Source: Rhizobium leguminosarum (GTDB taxonomy: Bacteria > Pseudomonadota > Alphaproteobacteria > Rhizobiales > Rhizobiaceae). Taken from it: a DNA stretch of 64,000 nucleotides. Shown piece after piece: positions 18,101 to 27,113 of the stretch. Numbering within the stretch: the first letter of the stretch is position 1; every line of letters starts with the position of its first letter. The DNA lies in contig NZ_CP025012.1 in assembly GCF_002953715.1 (NCBI RefSeq), forward strand, positions 2,480,001 through 2,544,000. The letters run 5' to 3'. The position numbers were made by a program, and so were the translations under genes. The notes below the pieces were generated by a model. It was not told the origin of the DNA. It was given only the letters and a program-made list of their open reading frames with translations, and did not search any database.

Positions 18101-19432
18101 CTATTGCGCAGCCTCTTCCGTCATCCTGGCGTCGGAATAGACCTGGTTGCGGCCCCTGTGTTTGGCCATGTAGAGAAACTGGTCGGCGGCGTTGAGGTAA
18201 TTCTCGAAAGTCTCGTAACCGCCGATCTCGGCGATGCCGATCGAAATCGTGACGCCGAGCTCCTCGTCGTCGGCCGTTACCTTCAGCCGCGAAATGTCCG
18301 AGCGGATCTCGTCGCAGAGCTTGGTCGCGGCAGCGGAATCCATCTGCGGGAAAAGGATGGCGAATTCCTCGCCCCCGAGGCGCGACAGAAGATTGTCGCT
18401 GCCCTCGAAAATCGTAAACAGCCTGTTTGCGACAGCCTTCAGCACCTTGTCGCCGATCTCGTGGCCATAGGTGTCGTTCAGCCGCTTGAAATGGTCGATA
18501 TCGAGAATGGCGACGGAGCTCGGTACCTTCAGCCGCAGGCACTCGTTCACCAGCTTCGGGCCGTTGTCGTAGAAATAGCGGCGGTTATAGAGGCCGGTCA
18601 GGTAGTCACAGGCCGCCGCCGCCCTCAGCTGCCGCATCTGCGCCAGCGTTTCGGCATTGTTGGCGATGCGGCATTGCAGCTCCTCGGCAACGAAAGGTCG
18701 GTAAACAAAATCGCTGGCGCCGGCCTTGAGGAAACTCGCCGAAAGCATGCGGTCGTTGGAGGAGGAAACGCCGATAACACGCAGCCTGTCCGAGCCGAAA
18801 CGATGGCGGATGCGCCGCGTCAGCTCGTAGCCGCTCATATCGGGCATGTGGTGATCGGTGACGACGAGTTCGATATCGCTGTAGGCCTCGAGCGCCGCCA
18901 GCGCCTCGAGCCCCGAATTTGCCTCGACGACAAGATATTGCTGTGCCTTGAGCAGGTCGACGAGCACCTGGCGCGCCGAGACGACATCGTCGACGACCAG
19001 CACCCGTGTCTTGCGGTTGGAGATCGCCCGTCGGACAGTCGCGACCAGATTGTCGAGCGCGAATTCATTGTCCTTCAGCACGTAATCGATGACATTGCGC
19101 TCCATGATCTTGTTGCGCGTGTTGAGATCGAATGTCGCGGTGAAGACGATCGCCGGGATATCGTGCTCGATCGTGCAGTCGAGCGCTTCACCATAGGGCG
19201 AATCCGGCAGGTTGAGATCGACGACGGCCATGGTGTAGCCGTGACCGTCCTCGGCAAGTTCCTTGCGAAGAGCCTTCAGCGACGGGCAGGATTTGACGGC
19301 AAGGCCGAGCTCCGTCTGGAACCGATGACAGAGCACGGCGGAAAACATCCGGGAATCTTCAACCAGAAGTATCTTGAGCCCGCCGGAGCGCAGCCCGATA
19401 CCATCCCGCTGGAAATCCGCTTGAAAAGCCAC
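18101..19432 (-). CDS. PleD-like diguanylate cyclase (REC-REC-GGDEF)
   Basis: 443 residues. Receiver 1 (about 18-138) has phospho-acceptor Asp72 (VVDLNLPD); receiver 2 (about 142-260) has Asp193 (VTDHHMPD). The GGDEF domain (about 275-435) has an intact GGEEF active site at 353-357 and DIDHFKRLNDTYGHEIGD, so c-di-GMP synthesis is expected. The inhibitory I-site (RxxD five residues before GGEEF) reads GSDN, so product inhibition is probably absent. No transmembrane segment is present. It is convergent with the GlxA gene and lies 186 bp downstream of a paralogous double-receiver gene on the same strand. Confidence 0.92.
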   Translation of the reverse strand: MAFQADFQRDGIGLRSGGLKILLVEDSRMFSAVLCHRFQTELGLAVKSCPSLKALRKELAEDGHGYTMAVVDLNLPDSPYGEALDCTIEHDIPAIVFTATFDLNTRNKIMERNVIDYVLKDNEFALDNLVATVRRAISNRKTRVLVVDDVVSARQVLVDLLKAQQYLVVEANSGLEALAALEAYSDIELVVTDHHMPDMSGYELTRRIRHRFGSDRLRVIGVSSSNDRMLSASFLKAGASDFVYRPFVAEELQCRIANNAETLAQMRQLRAAAACDYLTGLYNRRYFYDNGPKLVNECLRLKVPSSVAILDIDHFKRLNDTYGHEIGDKVLKAVANRLFTIFEGSDNLLSRLGGEEFAILFPQMDSAAATKLCDEIRSDISRLKVTADDEELGVTISIGIAEIGGYETFENYLNAADQFLYMAKHRGRNQVYSDARMTEEAAQ

Positions 19433-19618
19433 AGCTCCTACTCCCCGATGCGTCCGTTGGGCTCGACTCGGCCCTCTCCCCGGCGGGGACGATAACCGAG
19501 AGGCCTGTGCGCGTGAAGGGGATAAATAACGGCGACATTACCTGTAATTGCAGAAATTCGACGACTGTCCCCGACCGTGATATCCGGCCCCCTGGCGATA
19601 CTGATACGGGAAGAGCCG

Positions 19619-20449
19619 TCAGGCAACCGCCCGCTCCTTGCGCATCGATTGAATCTGCAGCAGCGTATCGAGGTTCTGGTTGACGCGGCAATAGAACTCC
19701 TCGTCGATGAAGGGACGCAGCATGAAATCATTGCCGCCGGCCTTCAGGAATCGCGCCGAAAGCAGCCGGTTCGAGGAGGAGGAAACACCGATGATGCGCA
19801 GCTCGTGCGAGCCGATATTGGAGCGGATGCGCCGCGTCAGCTCGAAGCCGTCTATGTCGGGCATGTTGTAGTCGGTGATCATCAGGCCGATATCGCGGTT
19901 GGCCTTCAGGATCTCCAGCGCCTTGCCGCCGTTCTCGGCAACGCTCACGCGGAAATTGTAGCGCTTCAGCCGGCTCGACAGCAGGGCGCGCGCCGTCGCA
20001 CTATCATCGACGATCAGCACGTGATGGCGATGATTGGTGAGGAAGCGGCAGATCGATTCCGCCAGCAGGTCGACGGCGAAGATATTGTCCTTGAGGATAT
20101 AGTCGACGATATCCTTGGCCATCAGCTTGTCGCGCATGCTTTCATGGAAGGTACCGGTAAAGACGATTGTGGGTATGGAGAGATCGACCAGATATTCGAG
20201 CGCTTCGCCGTTTTCGGCGCCGGGCAGATTGATGTTCGAGATCGCCAGCGTGATCGGATCGGAAGACTTGTCGTAGGAAACCTGCAGATCCTCGAAGCTA
20301 CGGCAAATCTCGACATCGATATCGAACAGCTCCTTGAGGCGTTTGCTGATCATCGAGGTGAATACGTTGGAATCTTCTGCGACAATAATACGCGCACCAG
20401 CAAACATTTCCCCGGAATATTGCATCCCCGAAATACCTAGAAACGCCAT
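19619..20449 (-). CDS. Double-receiver response regulator with degenerate first receiver
   Basis: 276 residues made of two receiver domains without an output domain. It aligns residue by residue with the N-terminal two thirds of the neighbouring diguanylate cyclase, including matching numbering. In receiver 1 the acceptor position 72 is Asn (AISNINLPG) where the neighbour has Asp; the other pocket residues (ED in VAEDS, Thr in VFTGTF, Lys in ILKDN) remain. Receiver 2 keeps Asp193 (ITDYNMPD). Start ATG 20449 has AAAGG six bases upstream, while a longer frame start at 20485 has none. It probably arose by duplication and may modulate the cyclase or a shared kinase (inference). Confidence 0.9.
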   Translation of the reverse strand: MAFLGISGMQYSGEMFAGARIIVAEDSNVFTSMISKRLKELFDIDVEICRSFEDLQVSYDKSSDPITLAISNINLPGAENGEALEYLVDLSIPTIVFTGTFHESMRDKLMAKDIVDYILKDNIFAVDLLAESICRFLTNHRHHVLIVDDSATARALLSSRLKRYNFRVSVAENGGKALEILKANRDIGLMITDYNMPDIDGFELTRRIRSNIGSHELRIIGVSSSSNRLLSARFLKAGGNDFMLRPFIDEEFYCRVNQNLDTLLQIQSMRKERAVA

Positions 20450-20594
20450 AGCAAACCTTTGATGTAAAATCTGTCCCCGGATCAAACTGATACATCAATT
20501 GATTTGAATAATTATTAATCGGCGCGCCCAGTTCTAAACGAAGAGGCGGCCCGATGAGGCCGACTCCGACTTCTTTGCGGATATGATTAAGAAA

Positions 20595-20756
20595 TCAGGC
20601 GCGAAGCGCCGCATTCTCGGCATCGAACGGGCTTTCGCCGACAGCCATCGCATTATAGGTCGACCCGAGGATTTTGATCTTCAGCTTCGTGCCTTCCCTG
20701 ACATAGTCCGGCCGCGGCATCGCAAGCGCCAGCGCTTGACGCGACCACGTCGGATT
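20595..20756 (-). pseudogene. 3' remnant of a GcvT-domain FAD oxidoreductase (dimethylglycine/sarcosine oxidase type)
   Basis: 53 codons plus stop encode the conserved C-terminal barrel end of aminomethyltransferase-type proteins: ALALAMPRPDYVREGTKLKI, KILGSTYNAM and GESPFDAENAALRA. The pattern (LALAxVRPD, EGTxLxIxILG, ESPxDPEN) is that of dimethylglycine dehydrogenase/sarcosine oxidase relatives of more than 800 residues. The sequence immediately upstream (past about 20756) is unrelated and belongs to the control region of the divergent cyclase-fold gene, so only the tail survives. Confidence 0.65.
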
Positions 20757-20849
20757 TAGACGATTTCCCGTGGGCCGGTCCGGGTGGCACTGCTCAGCCG
20801 AAGCGATTATAAACGAGCCATCGACCCGATCCGCCGACAGGTTCGCCCC

Positions 20850-21833
20850 ATGATCCAATTCGACCCGGTGATCGAATGGCTTCTCGACTCCGATCCGTCG
20901 ATCCGGTGGCAGGTGATGCGCGACCTGCTCGATGCCCCGGAGCGGGAATGGATGGTCGAGCGGGCCAAAGTCGAGACGGAGGGCTGGGGCGCCAGGCTGC
21001 TCTCCTGCCGGGATGAGGACGGGCAATGGGCGGGCGGCGCCTTCTTGCCCGCCGGTTTCGACGCCGGCGAGTGGAAGGAGCGCGGCCAACCGTGGACGGC
21101 CACGACCTTCTCGCTGTCGCAATTGAGGGAATTCGGTCTCGATCCCGCCTGCGCGTGCGCCAGGCGCACCGTCAAATTGATCGGCGCCAACGCCCGTTGG
21201 GAAGAAGGCGGCCAGCCCTACTGGGAAGGCGAAGTCGAGGAATGCATCAACGGCCGCACCATTGCCGATGGCGCCTATTTCGGGATCGACGTGTCGCCCA
21301 TCGTCGACAGGTTGGCCGGCGAGCGTCTCGACGACGGCGGCTGGAACTGCGAGCGGATCGATGGCTCTGTCCGCTCATCTTTCGCCAGCACCATCAACGT
21401 GCTGGAAGGCTTGCTGGAATACGAGAGATCGACCGGCGGCACGCATCGGTCTCGAGAAGCGCGCAGGACGGGCGAGGAGTTTCTGCTGACCCGCAACCTC
21501 TTTCGCCGTCTCGGCACCGGCGAGCCGGCCGACGAGCGCTTCCTGCACTTCCTGCACCCGAACCGCTGGCGCTACGACATTCTGCGCGCGCTCGACTATT
21601 TCCGCTCCAGCGCCATCCTGACCGGCACCAATCCCGATCCGCGCCTCGGCGAGGCGATCGAGCACCTGCGTTCCAGACGCCTGCAGGACGGCAGCTGGCC
21701 GCTCGACGGGAGCCCTGCAGGTCGGGTGTGGTTCGAAGTCGATGACGGGCAAGACAAGCCGTCGCGCTGGGTGACGCTCCGGGCGATGCGGGTGCTCAGA
21801 TGGTGGGATGCCCAGCCCTCAATCAACGCCTGA
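20850..21833 (+). CDS. Terpenoid-cyclase/prenyltransferase-fold protein of unknown function
   Basis: 327 residues, soluble, with the alpha-toroid pattern of squalene-cyclase-like proteins: Trp-rich helical repeats and QW-like motifs (DEDGQWAGGAF, LDDGGWNCERIDGS, LQDGSWPLDG). A cyclase DxDD motif is not evident, so enzymatic cyclisation should not be assumed. Homologues are often annotated squalene cyclase in rhizobia. Start ATG 20850 begins MIQFDPVIEWLLDSD, where the conserved part starts; the frame is open 66 bp further upstream. The 3' end overlaps the convergent TetR gene by 15 bp. Confidence 0.75.
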   Translation: MIQFDPVIEWLLDSDPSIRWQVMRDLLDAPEREWMVERAKVETEGWGARLLSCRDEDGQWAGGAFLPAGFDAGEWKERGQPWTATTFSLSQLREFGLDPACACARRTVKLIGANARWEEGGQPYWEGEVEECINGRTIADGAYFGIDVSPIVDRLAGERLDDGGWNCERIDGSVRSSFASTINVLEGLLEYERSTGGTHRSREARRTGEEFLLTRNLFRRLGTGEPADERFLHFLHPNRWRYDILRALDYFRSSAILTGTNPDPRLGEAIEHLRSRRLQDGSWPLDGSPAGRVWFEVDDGQDKPSRWVTLRAMRVLRWWDAQPSINA

Positions 21834-22430
21834 CGGCAGATCCAGCGCGCGCAGGAAATGCGCCTCGATCGCCCGCAGCAATTCGGCGCGATCGGATGGT
21901 GCCTCACCGATGCCGGGCTGATTGACCACGCCGTGCAGGGCATTGAACAGAAACACCGCCGTGAAGCCTGGGTCACTGACCGACCAGGCATTCTCGCCAG
22001 CGCCAGCGGCAAGCAATTCGTTCAGATGGTCGATCAGGATGTTGCGCGAAAGCCCTTCCCGCGTCGCGGGAGGTGCAGCCACGAAGGCAAGATGATGCAG
22101 CCCTGCCGCGTCGAGATAACCTGTGGCGCATGCCGTCGACCAGGCGGCAAGCTTCCCGTGCCAATCCTCTTGCCGCCGTCCTTCGACCGCCGTGACGATG
22201 CCATCCAGCACGCCCTGCACGAAACGGGCGCGCAGCGCCTGGAGAACATCGGCCTTCGAGGAGAAGTGCAGGTAAAACGTTCCCTTGGCGACCCCCGCCC
22301 CCGTCGTGATCTCCTCGATCGTGGTCTGCTCCAGGCCCCTTTCCAGAAACAGCCGCTCGGCCGATGTCATCAGCTCGTCGCGTCGCTCTTCGGGGGGCTT
22401 GGTTCTCGGTTTTGAAACATTGGCCGGCAT
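21819..22430 (-). CDS. TetR/AcrR family regulator
   Basis: 203 residues. The N-terminal HTH (about 15-62) reads LMTSAERLFLERGLEQTTIEEITTGAGVAKGTFYLHF across adjoining segments, the standard TetR signature. The remainder is an all-helical ligand-binding domain that is too diverged to identify a ligand. Start ATG 22430 gives the usual short N-terminal arm (MPANVSKPRTKPPEERR). It lies 20 bp downstream of the DinB-family gene on the same strand, so the two are likely co-transcribed and the regulator may control itself and DinB. Confidence 0.88.
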   Translation of the reverse strand: MPANVSKPRTKPPEERRDELMTSAERLFLERGLEQTTIEEITTGAGVAKGTFYLHFSSKADVLQALRARFVQGVLDGIVTAVEGRRQEDWHGKLAAWSTACATGYLDAAGLHHLAFVAAPPATREGLSRNILIDHLNELLAAGAGENAWSVSDPGFTAVFLFNALHGVVNQPGIGEAPSDRAELLRAIEAHFLRALDLPSGVD

Positions 22431-22449
22431 CGGCAGGACTGGTCCACTC

Positions 22450-22953
22450 TCACTGACGACGCGCGGGATCGGTTCTGTGCAGGTAGCCGGTAAACACGTC
22501 GCGCATTGCGGTGCTCTCGATATCAGGCAGCAGGCGACCGACTTCACCGCGATGATAACCGGCATGCGTCACCACATGGGCCAGCATCTCCTCGCGGGAC
22601 ATGCGTCCGCGTCCGCGATCGGTGAAGGTGAAGTCGACGAACTCCTCCATTTCCGGAAGGGTTATACGCGAGGTGTAATCGATATACCAACGGTCCGTTT
22701 CCCGGATATCGGCCGACAGCTGCGCCAAGGGCGGCGCTTCGCTGCTCCAGCTCGCCGCGTAGGAATGATCCAGTCGTTGAAGATTGGCGATGAAGATACG
22801 ATCAACGAGATGGGCGTGATTGAGCACACGAAGGGCTGAGCGAAAGTCGTCGGATCGCACCTCAGCCCCGAGCGCGTTCAAGGCATCGAGAAGCTCGTCG
22901 TCAACGCTGGCTTTGTACTGGAACAGAGAGTTCAACAGGGTCTGTGCGCTCAT
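22450..22953 (-). CDS. DinB family protein (putative metal-dependent)
   Basis: 167 residues of the DinB/YfiT four-helix type. Candidate metal ligands are His47 (LNHAHLVD) and the pair of His in AHVVTHAGYHRGEVG near residue 130. Other members act as bacillithiol or mycothiol-dependent transferases or as hydrolases; alphaproteobacteria lack those thiols, so the reaction here is unknown. First gene of the DinB-tetR pair. Confidence 0.85.
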   Translation of the reverse strand: MSAQTLLNSLFQYKASVDDELLDALNALGAEVRSDDFRSALRVLNHAHLVDRIFIANLQRLDHSYAASWSSEAPPLAQLSADIRETDRWYIDYTSRITLPEMEEFVDFTFTDRGRGRMSREEMLAHVVTHAGYHRGEVGRLLPDIESTAMRDVFTGYLHRTDPARRQ

Positions 22954-23083
22954 TGCGATCTCCGGGCGTAAACAGGTGGCGCCGGCATCAAGCCAGCATC
23001 CTCAATTTATACCACTGACTGGTGGTCAGTCAATACAATCCGGATCTCGCTGCCGCCCGACCCCCGGACGGTCTCATGTGTTG

Positions 23084-23608
23084 TCAAGCGCAGCAGCTGC
23101 TCGTTGCCGCTTGCGGCCCACAGCAGGCTGCCGCCTTGCGGTTTTCCTCTGCCAGCCAGCGATCGCGTGGCTTGCAGCTTGCCGGCCGCGGCGAAAGCGA
23201 AACATGGACGGCGCCGGCGCTGAGAATCGGCATCGCCGCGCAATACAGTTGCATCGGGCGCACGCCATCACTGACTTCGAAGGTCAGCTTCGCCGAACTA
23301 TCCAGCTGCACGTAATCGGTAACCTTGCGGATGATGGAATAGAACTTGCCGGCCGGCATATGCGTGCGCTCGCCTTCCTCGATATCCCAAAGCTGGATGA
23401 ATATCTCCGCCCACGCCTCGGGATTGGCGCCGCAATCCAGGCCCGAGAATTGGCCCGCCTTGACCTCGGTGACATGATAGCCAGGCTTCACCGACTTGCC
23501 GTCATAATAGAAAATCAGCGGAGAATCCTTGGCGCTGGCAAGCGTGCCGAGCAGCAGGCCGAGATCGATGTCGTTCTCTTGAATTTTGCTGTTGTCGATG
23601 ACGTTCAT
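23084..23608 (-). CDS. DUF6428 protein beside the ars operon, Cys-rich C-terminus
   Basis: 174 residues. The N-terminal two thirds (MNVIDNSKIQENDIDLGLLL, YYDGKSVKPGYHVTEVK, WAEIFIQLWD, SSAKLTFEVSD) match DUF6428, a family frequently next to arsR. The C-terminus carries five Cys in CCGPQ and SSCC contexts, suitable for binding a thiophilic metalloid. It is divergent from arsR with only 42 bp between starts, so ArsR probably represses both directions. Role in arsenic handling is inferred from neighbourhood and Cys content. Confidence 0.8.
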   Translation of the reverse strand: MNVIDNSKIQENDIDLGLLLGTLASAKDSPLIFYYDGKSVKPGYHVTEVKAGQFSGLDCGANPEAWAEIFIQLWDIEEGERTHMPAGKFYSIIRKVTDYVQLDSSAKLTFEVSDGVRPMQLYCAAMPILSAGAVHVSLSPRPASCKPRDRWLAEENRKAAACCGPQAATSSCCA

Positions 23609-23650
23609 ATCAGCTAATCCTCGTTTCAACGTTTCAAGGATTATTGAAAT
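23609..23650. promoter_or_regulatory. arsR / DUF6428 divergent control region
   Basis: 42 bp separate the two starts. It contains ATCCTCGTTTCAACGTTTCAAGGATTATTG, with ATCCT/AGGAT inverted arms and two GTTTCAA copies, a fit for an ArsR dimer operator. This is an inference from position and symmetry. Confidence 0.5.
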
Positions 23651-24007
23651 ATGGATCAACGTCAAGCCCTCATCGCATTCGGCGCGCTCTCGCAGGAAAC
23701 GCGTCTGCACATCGTCCGCATGCTTGTGGTCTCGGGCCTGGATGGCATGGCGGCGGGCTCGATCGCGGAGAAAGCGGAGGTCTCGCCGTCCAATATCTCC
23801 TTCCACCTGAAGGAGCTCGAACGCTCAGGCCTGATTACGCAACAGCGCGAATCCCGCTCGATCATCTACACCGCCAATTACGAGGCGCTGGGCCGCCTGA
23901 TCCGCTTCCTGATGGAGGATTGCTGCGGCGGAAACCCCGAGATCTGCGCGCCGGCTGCCGCCGTCGCCGCCTGCTGTGCACCTGCGACGAAAGAGGAACT
24001 GCAATGA
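23651..24007 (+). CDS. arsR: Arsenic-responsive repressor ArsR
   Basis: 118 residues, winged-helix ArsR/SmtB family (HTH near 35-60: AGSIAEKAEVSPSNISFHL). The usual helix-3 ELCVCDL metal site is absent; instead Cys91, Cys92 and Cys99, plus Cys108 and Cys109, cluster at the C-terminus. This matches the C-terminal three-Cys arrangement of the Acidithiobacillus-type ArsR, which binds As(III). First gene of the ars operon; aqpS begins 53 bp downstream, with a possible 18-codon reading frame in the gap at 24004-24060. Confidence 0.92.
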   Translation: MDQRQALIAFGALSQETRLHIVRMLVVSGLDGMAAGSIAEKAEVSPSNISFHLKELERSGLITQQRESRSIIYTANYEALGRLIRFLMEDCCGGNPEICAPAAAVAACCAPATKEELQ

Positions 24008-24059
24008 CCGCAGACCGCATTGGCGATGCGCCGTTCCGCGGCACGACGAGGATGGGCTG

Positions 24060-24755
24060 ATGACGGGGTTCGATCTACCACGCCGGCTCGTCGCCGAGGG
24101 TCTCGGCACCGCCATGCTGGTCGCGACCGTTGTCGGGTCGGGTATCATGGCGACATCGCTGACGCAGGACGTAGGACTTGCCCTGCTCGACAACACGCTC
24201 GCGACCGGCGCCATCCTGGTGGTGCTGGTCACTGTGCTCGGACCGATCTCCGGCGCCCACTTCAACCCGGCGGTCTCGCTGATCTTGGCGATGTCGCGCA
24301 CGCTGGCAAAACGCGATCTCGCCGGATATATCGCTGCGCAAATCTTCGGCGGCATCGTCGGGACCGTCGCCGCCCATCTGATGTTTGCCCTGCCGCTTCT
24401 GGAAATGTCGAGCAAGGTGCGCACCGGCGGCGCGCAATGGTTTTCGGAAGGCGTAGCGACCTTCGGCCTGGTGGCAGTGATCCTCGCCGGCATCAAGTTC
24501 GAGCGGAAGGCGGTGCCGTGGCTGGTCGGGCTCTATATCACCGCCGCCTACTGGTTCACCGCTTCGACCTCCTTCGCCAATCCGGCCGTCGCTTTGGCCC
24601 GTTCGCTGACCGACACCTTCTCCGGCATCCGCCCGATCGATCTTCCTGGCTTCTGGATCGCCGAAATCACAGGCGCGGTCGCAGCCCTTCTCCTCTTCAC
24701 CTGGCTGTTGCAGCCGGGCACTCCATCAACCCTGTCGTCAGAGGCAAAGCTATGA
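24060..24755 (+). CDS. aqpS: Aquaglyceroporin AqpS, arsenite channel
   Basis: 231 residues, MIP channel fold with six spans and two half-helices carrying NPA motifs (HFNPAVSLIL and ANPAVALARS). In S. meliloti an AqpS in the same operon position lets As(III) made by ArsC leave the cell down its gradient, replacing ArsB; the same role is assigned here by family and synteny. It starts in a TGATG overlap and its last four bases overlap the arsC start. Confidence 0.93.
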   Translation: MTGFDLPRRLVAEGLGTAMLVATVVGSGIMATSLTQDVGLALLDNTLATGAILVVLVTVLGPISGAHFNPAVSLILAMSRTLAKRDLAGYIAAQIFGGIVGTVAAHLMFALPLLEMSSKVRTGGAQWFSEGVATFGLVAVILAGIKFERKAVPWLVGLYITAAYWFTASTSFANPAVALARSLTDTFSGIRPIDLPGFWIAEITGAVAALLLFTWLLQPGTPSTLSSEAKL

Positions 24756-25174
24756 ACGTTACCATCTACCACAACCCTGCCTGCGGCACGTCCCGCAACA
24801 CACTGGCGATGATCCGCAATGCCGGCATCGAACCTGATATCATCGAATATCTGGAAAAACCGCCGTCACGTCACGAACTGGTCAGGATGATTGCCGATGC
24901 CGGCCTGACCGTGCGCGATGCCATTCGTCAGAAGGATACGCCCTATGCCGAACTCGGCCTCGACAATCCCGATCTAAGCGACGATCAGCTTCTCGACGCG
25001 ATGCTGAAAGACCCGATCCTGATCAACCGGCCTTTCGTCGTCACTCCTCTCGGTACGCGCCTGTCGCGACCGTCGGAACTTGTCCTCGAAATCCTGCCGG
25101 AAACGCAGAAGGGCGCCTTCACCAAGGAAGATGGCGAGAAAGTGCTCGATGCCGAGGGCAAGCGCATTGTCTGA
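24752..25174 (+). CDS. arsC: Arsenate reductase ArsC (glutaredoxin type)
   Basis: 140 residues of the Grx-dependent ArsC family. The catalytic Cys11 sits in [10 protein letters not shown]; the three anion-binding Arg typical of the R773-type enzyme are present in the [18 protein letters not shown] region. It reduces As(V) to As(III), which AqpS then releases. ATGA overlap with aqpS; its 3' end overlaps the arsH start by 8 bp if that gene starts at TTG 25167. Confidence 0.95.
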   Translation: MNVTIYHNPACGTSRNTLAMIRNAGIEPDIIEYLEKPPSRHELVRMIADAGLTVRDAIRQKDTPYAELGLDNPDLSDDQLLDAMLKDPILINRPFVVTPLGTRLSRPSELVLEILPETQKGAFTKEDGEKVLDAEGKRIV

Positions 25175-25874
25175 TCTGCCTGCCGTATCGCCGATGCATC
25201 TGCGTCAACCGGATATGGACGCACTCAGGCCGGCGTTCTCGACGCACAAGCCGCGCATCCTGATCCTTTATGGCTCCTTGCGAGCGGTGTCCTATAGCCG
25301 CCTTCTCGCACAGGAGGCGGCACGACTGCTCGAATATTTCGGCTGTGAAGTGCGTATCTTCAATCCGGAAGGTCTGCCGTTGCCCGACGCCGAGCCGGCG
25401 AGCCACCCAAAAGTTCAGGAACTGAGAGAATTGTCGGCATGGTCGGAAGGCCAGGTATGGGTCAGCCCTGAGCGTCATGGCGCGATGACCGGTATCATGA
25501 AAGCGCAGATCGACTGGATTCCGTTGTCGGTTGGCTCGGTCCGGCCAACGCAAGGCAAGACGCTGGCGGTGATGCAGGTCTCCGGCGGTTCCCAGTCCTT
25601 CAACGCGGTGGGTCAGCTCCGCATTCTTGGCCGCTGGATGCGGATGATCACTATCCCCAATCAGTCCTCGGTTGCCAAAGCTTTCCAGGAATTCGACGCG
25701 GACGGCCGTATGAAACCATCATCCTATTACGACCGCGTCGTCGACGTCTGCGAGGAACTGGTGAAGTTCACGCTGCTGACCCGTGATGCCTCGAACTATC
25801 TGACCGACCGCTACAGCGAGCGGAAAGAAGAAGCCGAAAAGCTCGAACAGCGCGTGAGCCTCAGATCGCTATGA
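25167..25874 (+). CDS. arsH: ArsH, NADPH-dependent FMN reductase / organoarsenical oxidase
   Basis: 235 residues from TTG 25167 (MSDLPAVSP), or 226 from ATG 25194. A flavodoxin-like protein of the ArsH family with [13 protein letters not shown] (FMN phosphate loop), [20 protein letters not shown] and [17 protein letters not shown]. The S. meliloti homologue is a flavoprotein required for arsenic resistance, and other ArsH enzymes oxidise trivalent methylarsenicals. TTG is preferred because the conserved N-terminus begins there and it overlaps the arsC stop. Ends in an ATGA overlap with the MFS pseudogene. Confidence 0.92.
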   Translation: MSDLPAVSPMHLRQPDMDALRPAFSTHKPRILILYGSLRAVSYSRLLAQEAARLLEYFGCEVRIFNPEGLPLPDAEPASHPKVQELRELSAWSEGQVWVSPERHGAMTGIMKAQIDWIPLSVGSVRPTQGKTLAVMQVSGGSQSFNAVGQLRILGRWMRMITIPNQSSVAKAFQEFDADGRMKPSSYYDRVVDVCEELVKFTLLTRDASNYLTDRYSERKEEAEKLEQRVSLRSL

Positions 25875-27103
25875 TAATCAGCACCGAACGACCGCCAGTA
25901 GCGGCCATTGTCGCACTCGGGCTCACGCAGATCATCGGTTATGGATCGCTCTATTACAGCTTCAGCATCCTCGCCCCTGACATGGCCCGTGATCTGGGCT
26001 AGTCATCGGAATGGATCTTCGGTGCGCTCTCCGCGGCCCTTCTGATCGGCGGCTTGGCCGCACCTCTCATGGGCACATGGATCGATCGCTTCGGCGCAGG
26101 CAGGATCATGACATCGGGCTCGGCGATTGCCGCCGCTGCCCTCGTCGCCTGTGCCTTCGCGCCGGGAAAGATCGCTTTCGTCGCGGCATTGATCGGCATC
26201 GAGATCGCCTCGAACCTGGTGCAATATGGCGCCGCCTTTGCCCTGCTCGTGCAGATCAGGCCGCGCGTCGCCCAGCGCAGCATCACCTACCTGACGCTGA
26301 TCGCCGGCTTCGCCTCGACCATCTTCTGGCCGATCACCACGGCGCTGCATGCGCATCTGTCATGGCAGAACGTCTATCTGATCTTCGCCGCGCTCAATCT
26401 CGTGGTCTGCCTGCCCATTCATGCCTGGCTCTCCCGTGGCATCAGCCAAACCAGGAGACGGACCGGAGAGGAGGCCGCAAAACGCGTCGATCCGAGCCTT
26501 CCGCCGTCTGTGCGCCGGCCGGCCTTTATCCTGATGGTGACCGGCTTTGCTTTGGAAAGCTTCGTGAACTCAGCGCTTCTGGTTCACATGGTGCCTGTGA
26601 TGTCGGCACTCGGCCTCGGCGCCATGGCGGTGGTGGTCGGAACGCTCTTCGGCCCGTCGCAAGTGCTGAGCCGCCTTATCAACATGGTCTTTGGCGAGAG
26701 CTTGTCGCAAGTGATGCTGGCGATCATCTGCGCCATCCTGCTGCCGACAGCCCTTGTCATCCTCACCGCCACCGCACCCTCGATGCCCGGCGCATTGGTC
26801 TTCGCCGTCGTCTTCGGCCTCGGCTCGGGCCTTAACAGCATCGTCTACGGAACCTTGCCGCTAGCGCTCTTCGGAAGCGATGGCTACGGCCGGCGGCAAG
26901 GACAAATCATGTCGGTCCGTCTCGTCGTCTCCTCGATGGCGCCATTCGCGCTTGCATTCCTGATGGGCAATCTCGGCGTCTCATGGTCACTGTCGATCGC
27001 AGCATTGCTCAGCACCGTCGCCGTCGCCGCATTCTTCACCATTATGCGGCTGACGCGCCCGGTTGACGGGCCGGGAACGGTTCCCAATCCCGGAGAAATT
27101 TGA
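25871..27103 (+). pseudogene. MFS transporter of the ars operon, interrupted by an in-frame TAG
   Basis: The frame starts at ATG 25871 ([20 protein letters not shown]), overlapping the arsH stop, and reads through the first span until TAG at 26000-26002. The same frame then continues without a break to 27103 with eleven further membrane-type segments, so one base change, probably TGG to TAG in a Gly-Trp-Ser-Ser context, interrupts a 410-codon gene. A restart at ATG 26054 or 26069 would lack the first span and is unlikely to work. Sequencing error is the main alternative. Family: 12-span MFS, substrate unknown. Confidence 0.85.
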
Positions 27104-27113
27104 GCGCGATAAT

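Noticed and set aside
24004..24060. 18-codon frame between arsR and aqpS
   Set aside because: Could be a translational coupler, but there is no distinct ribosome site or conservation evidence, so it is mentioned only under arsR.
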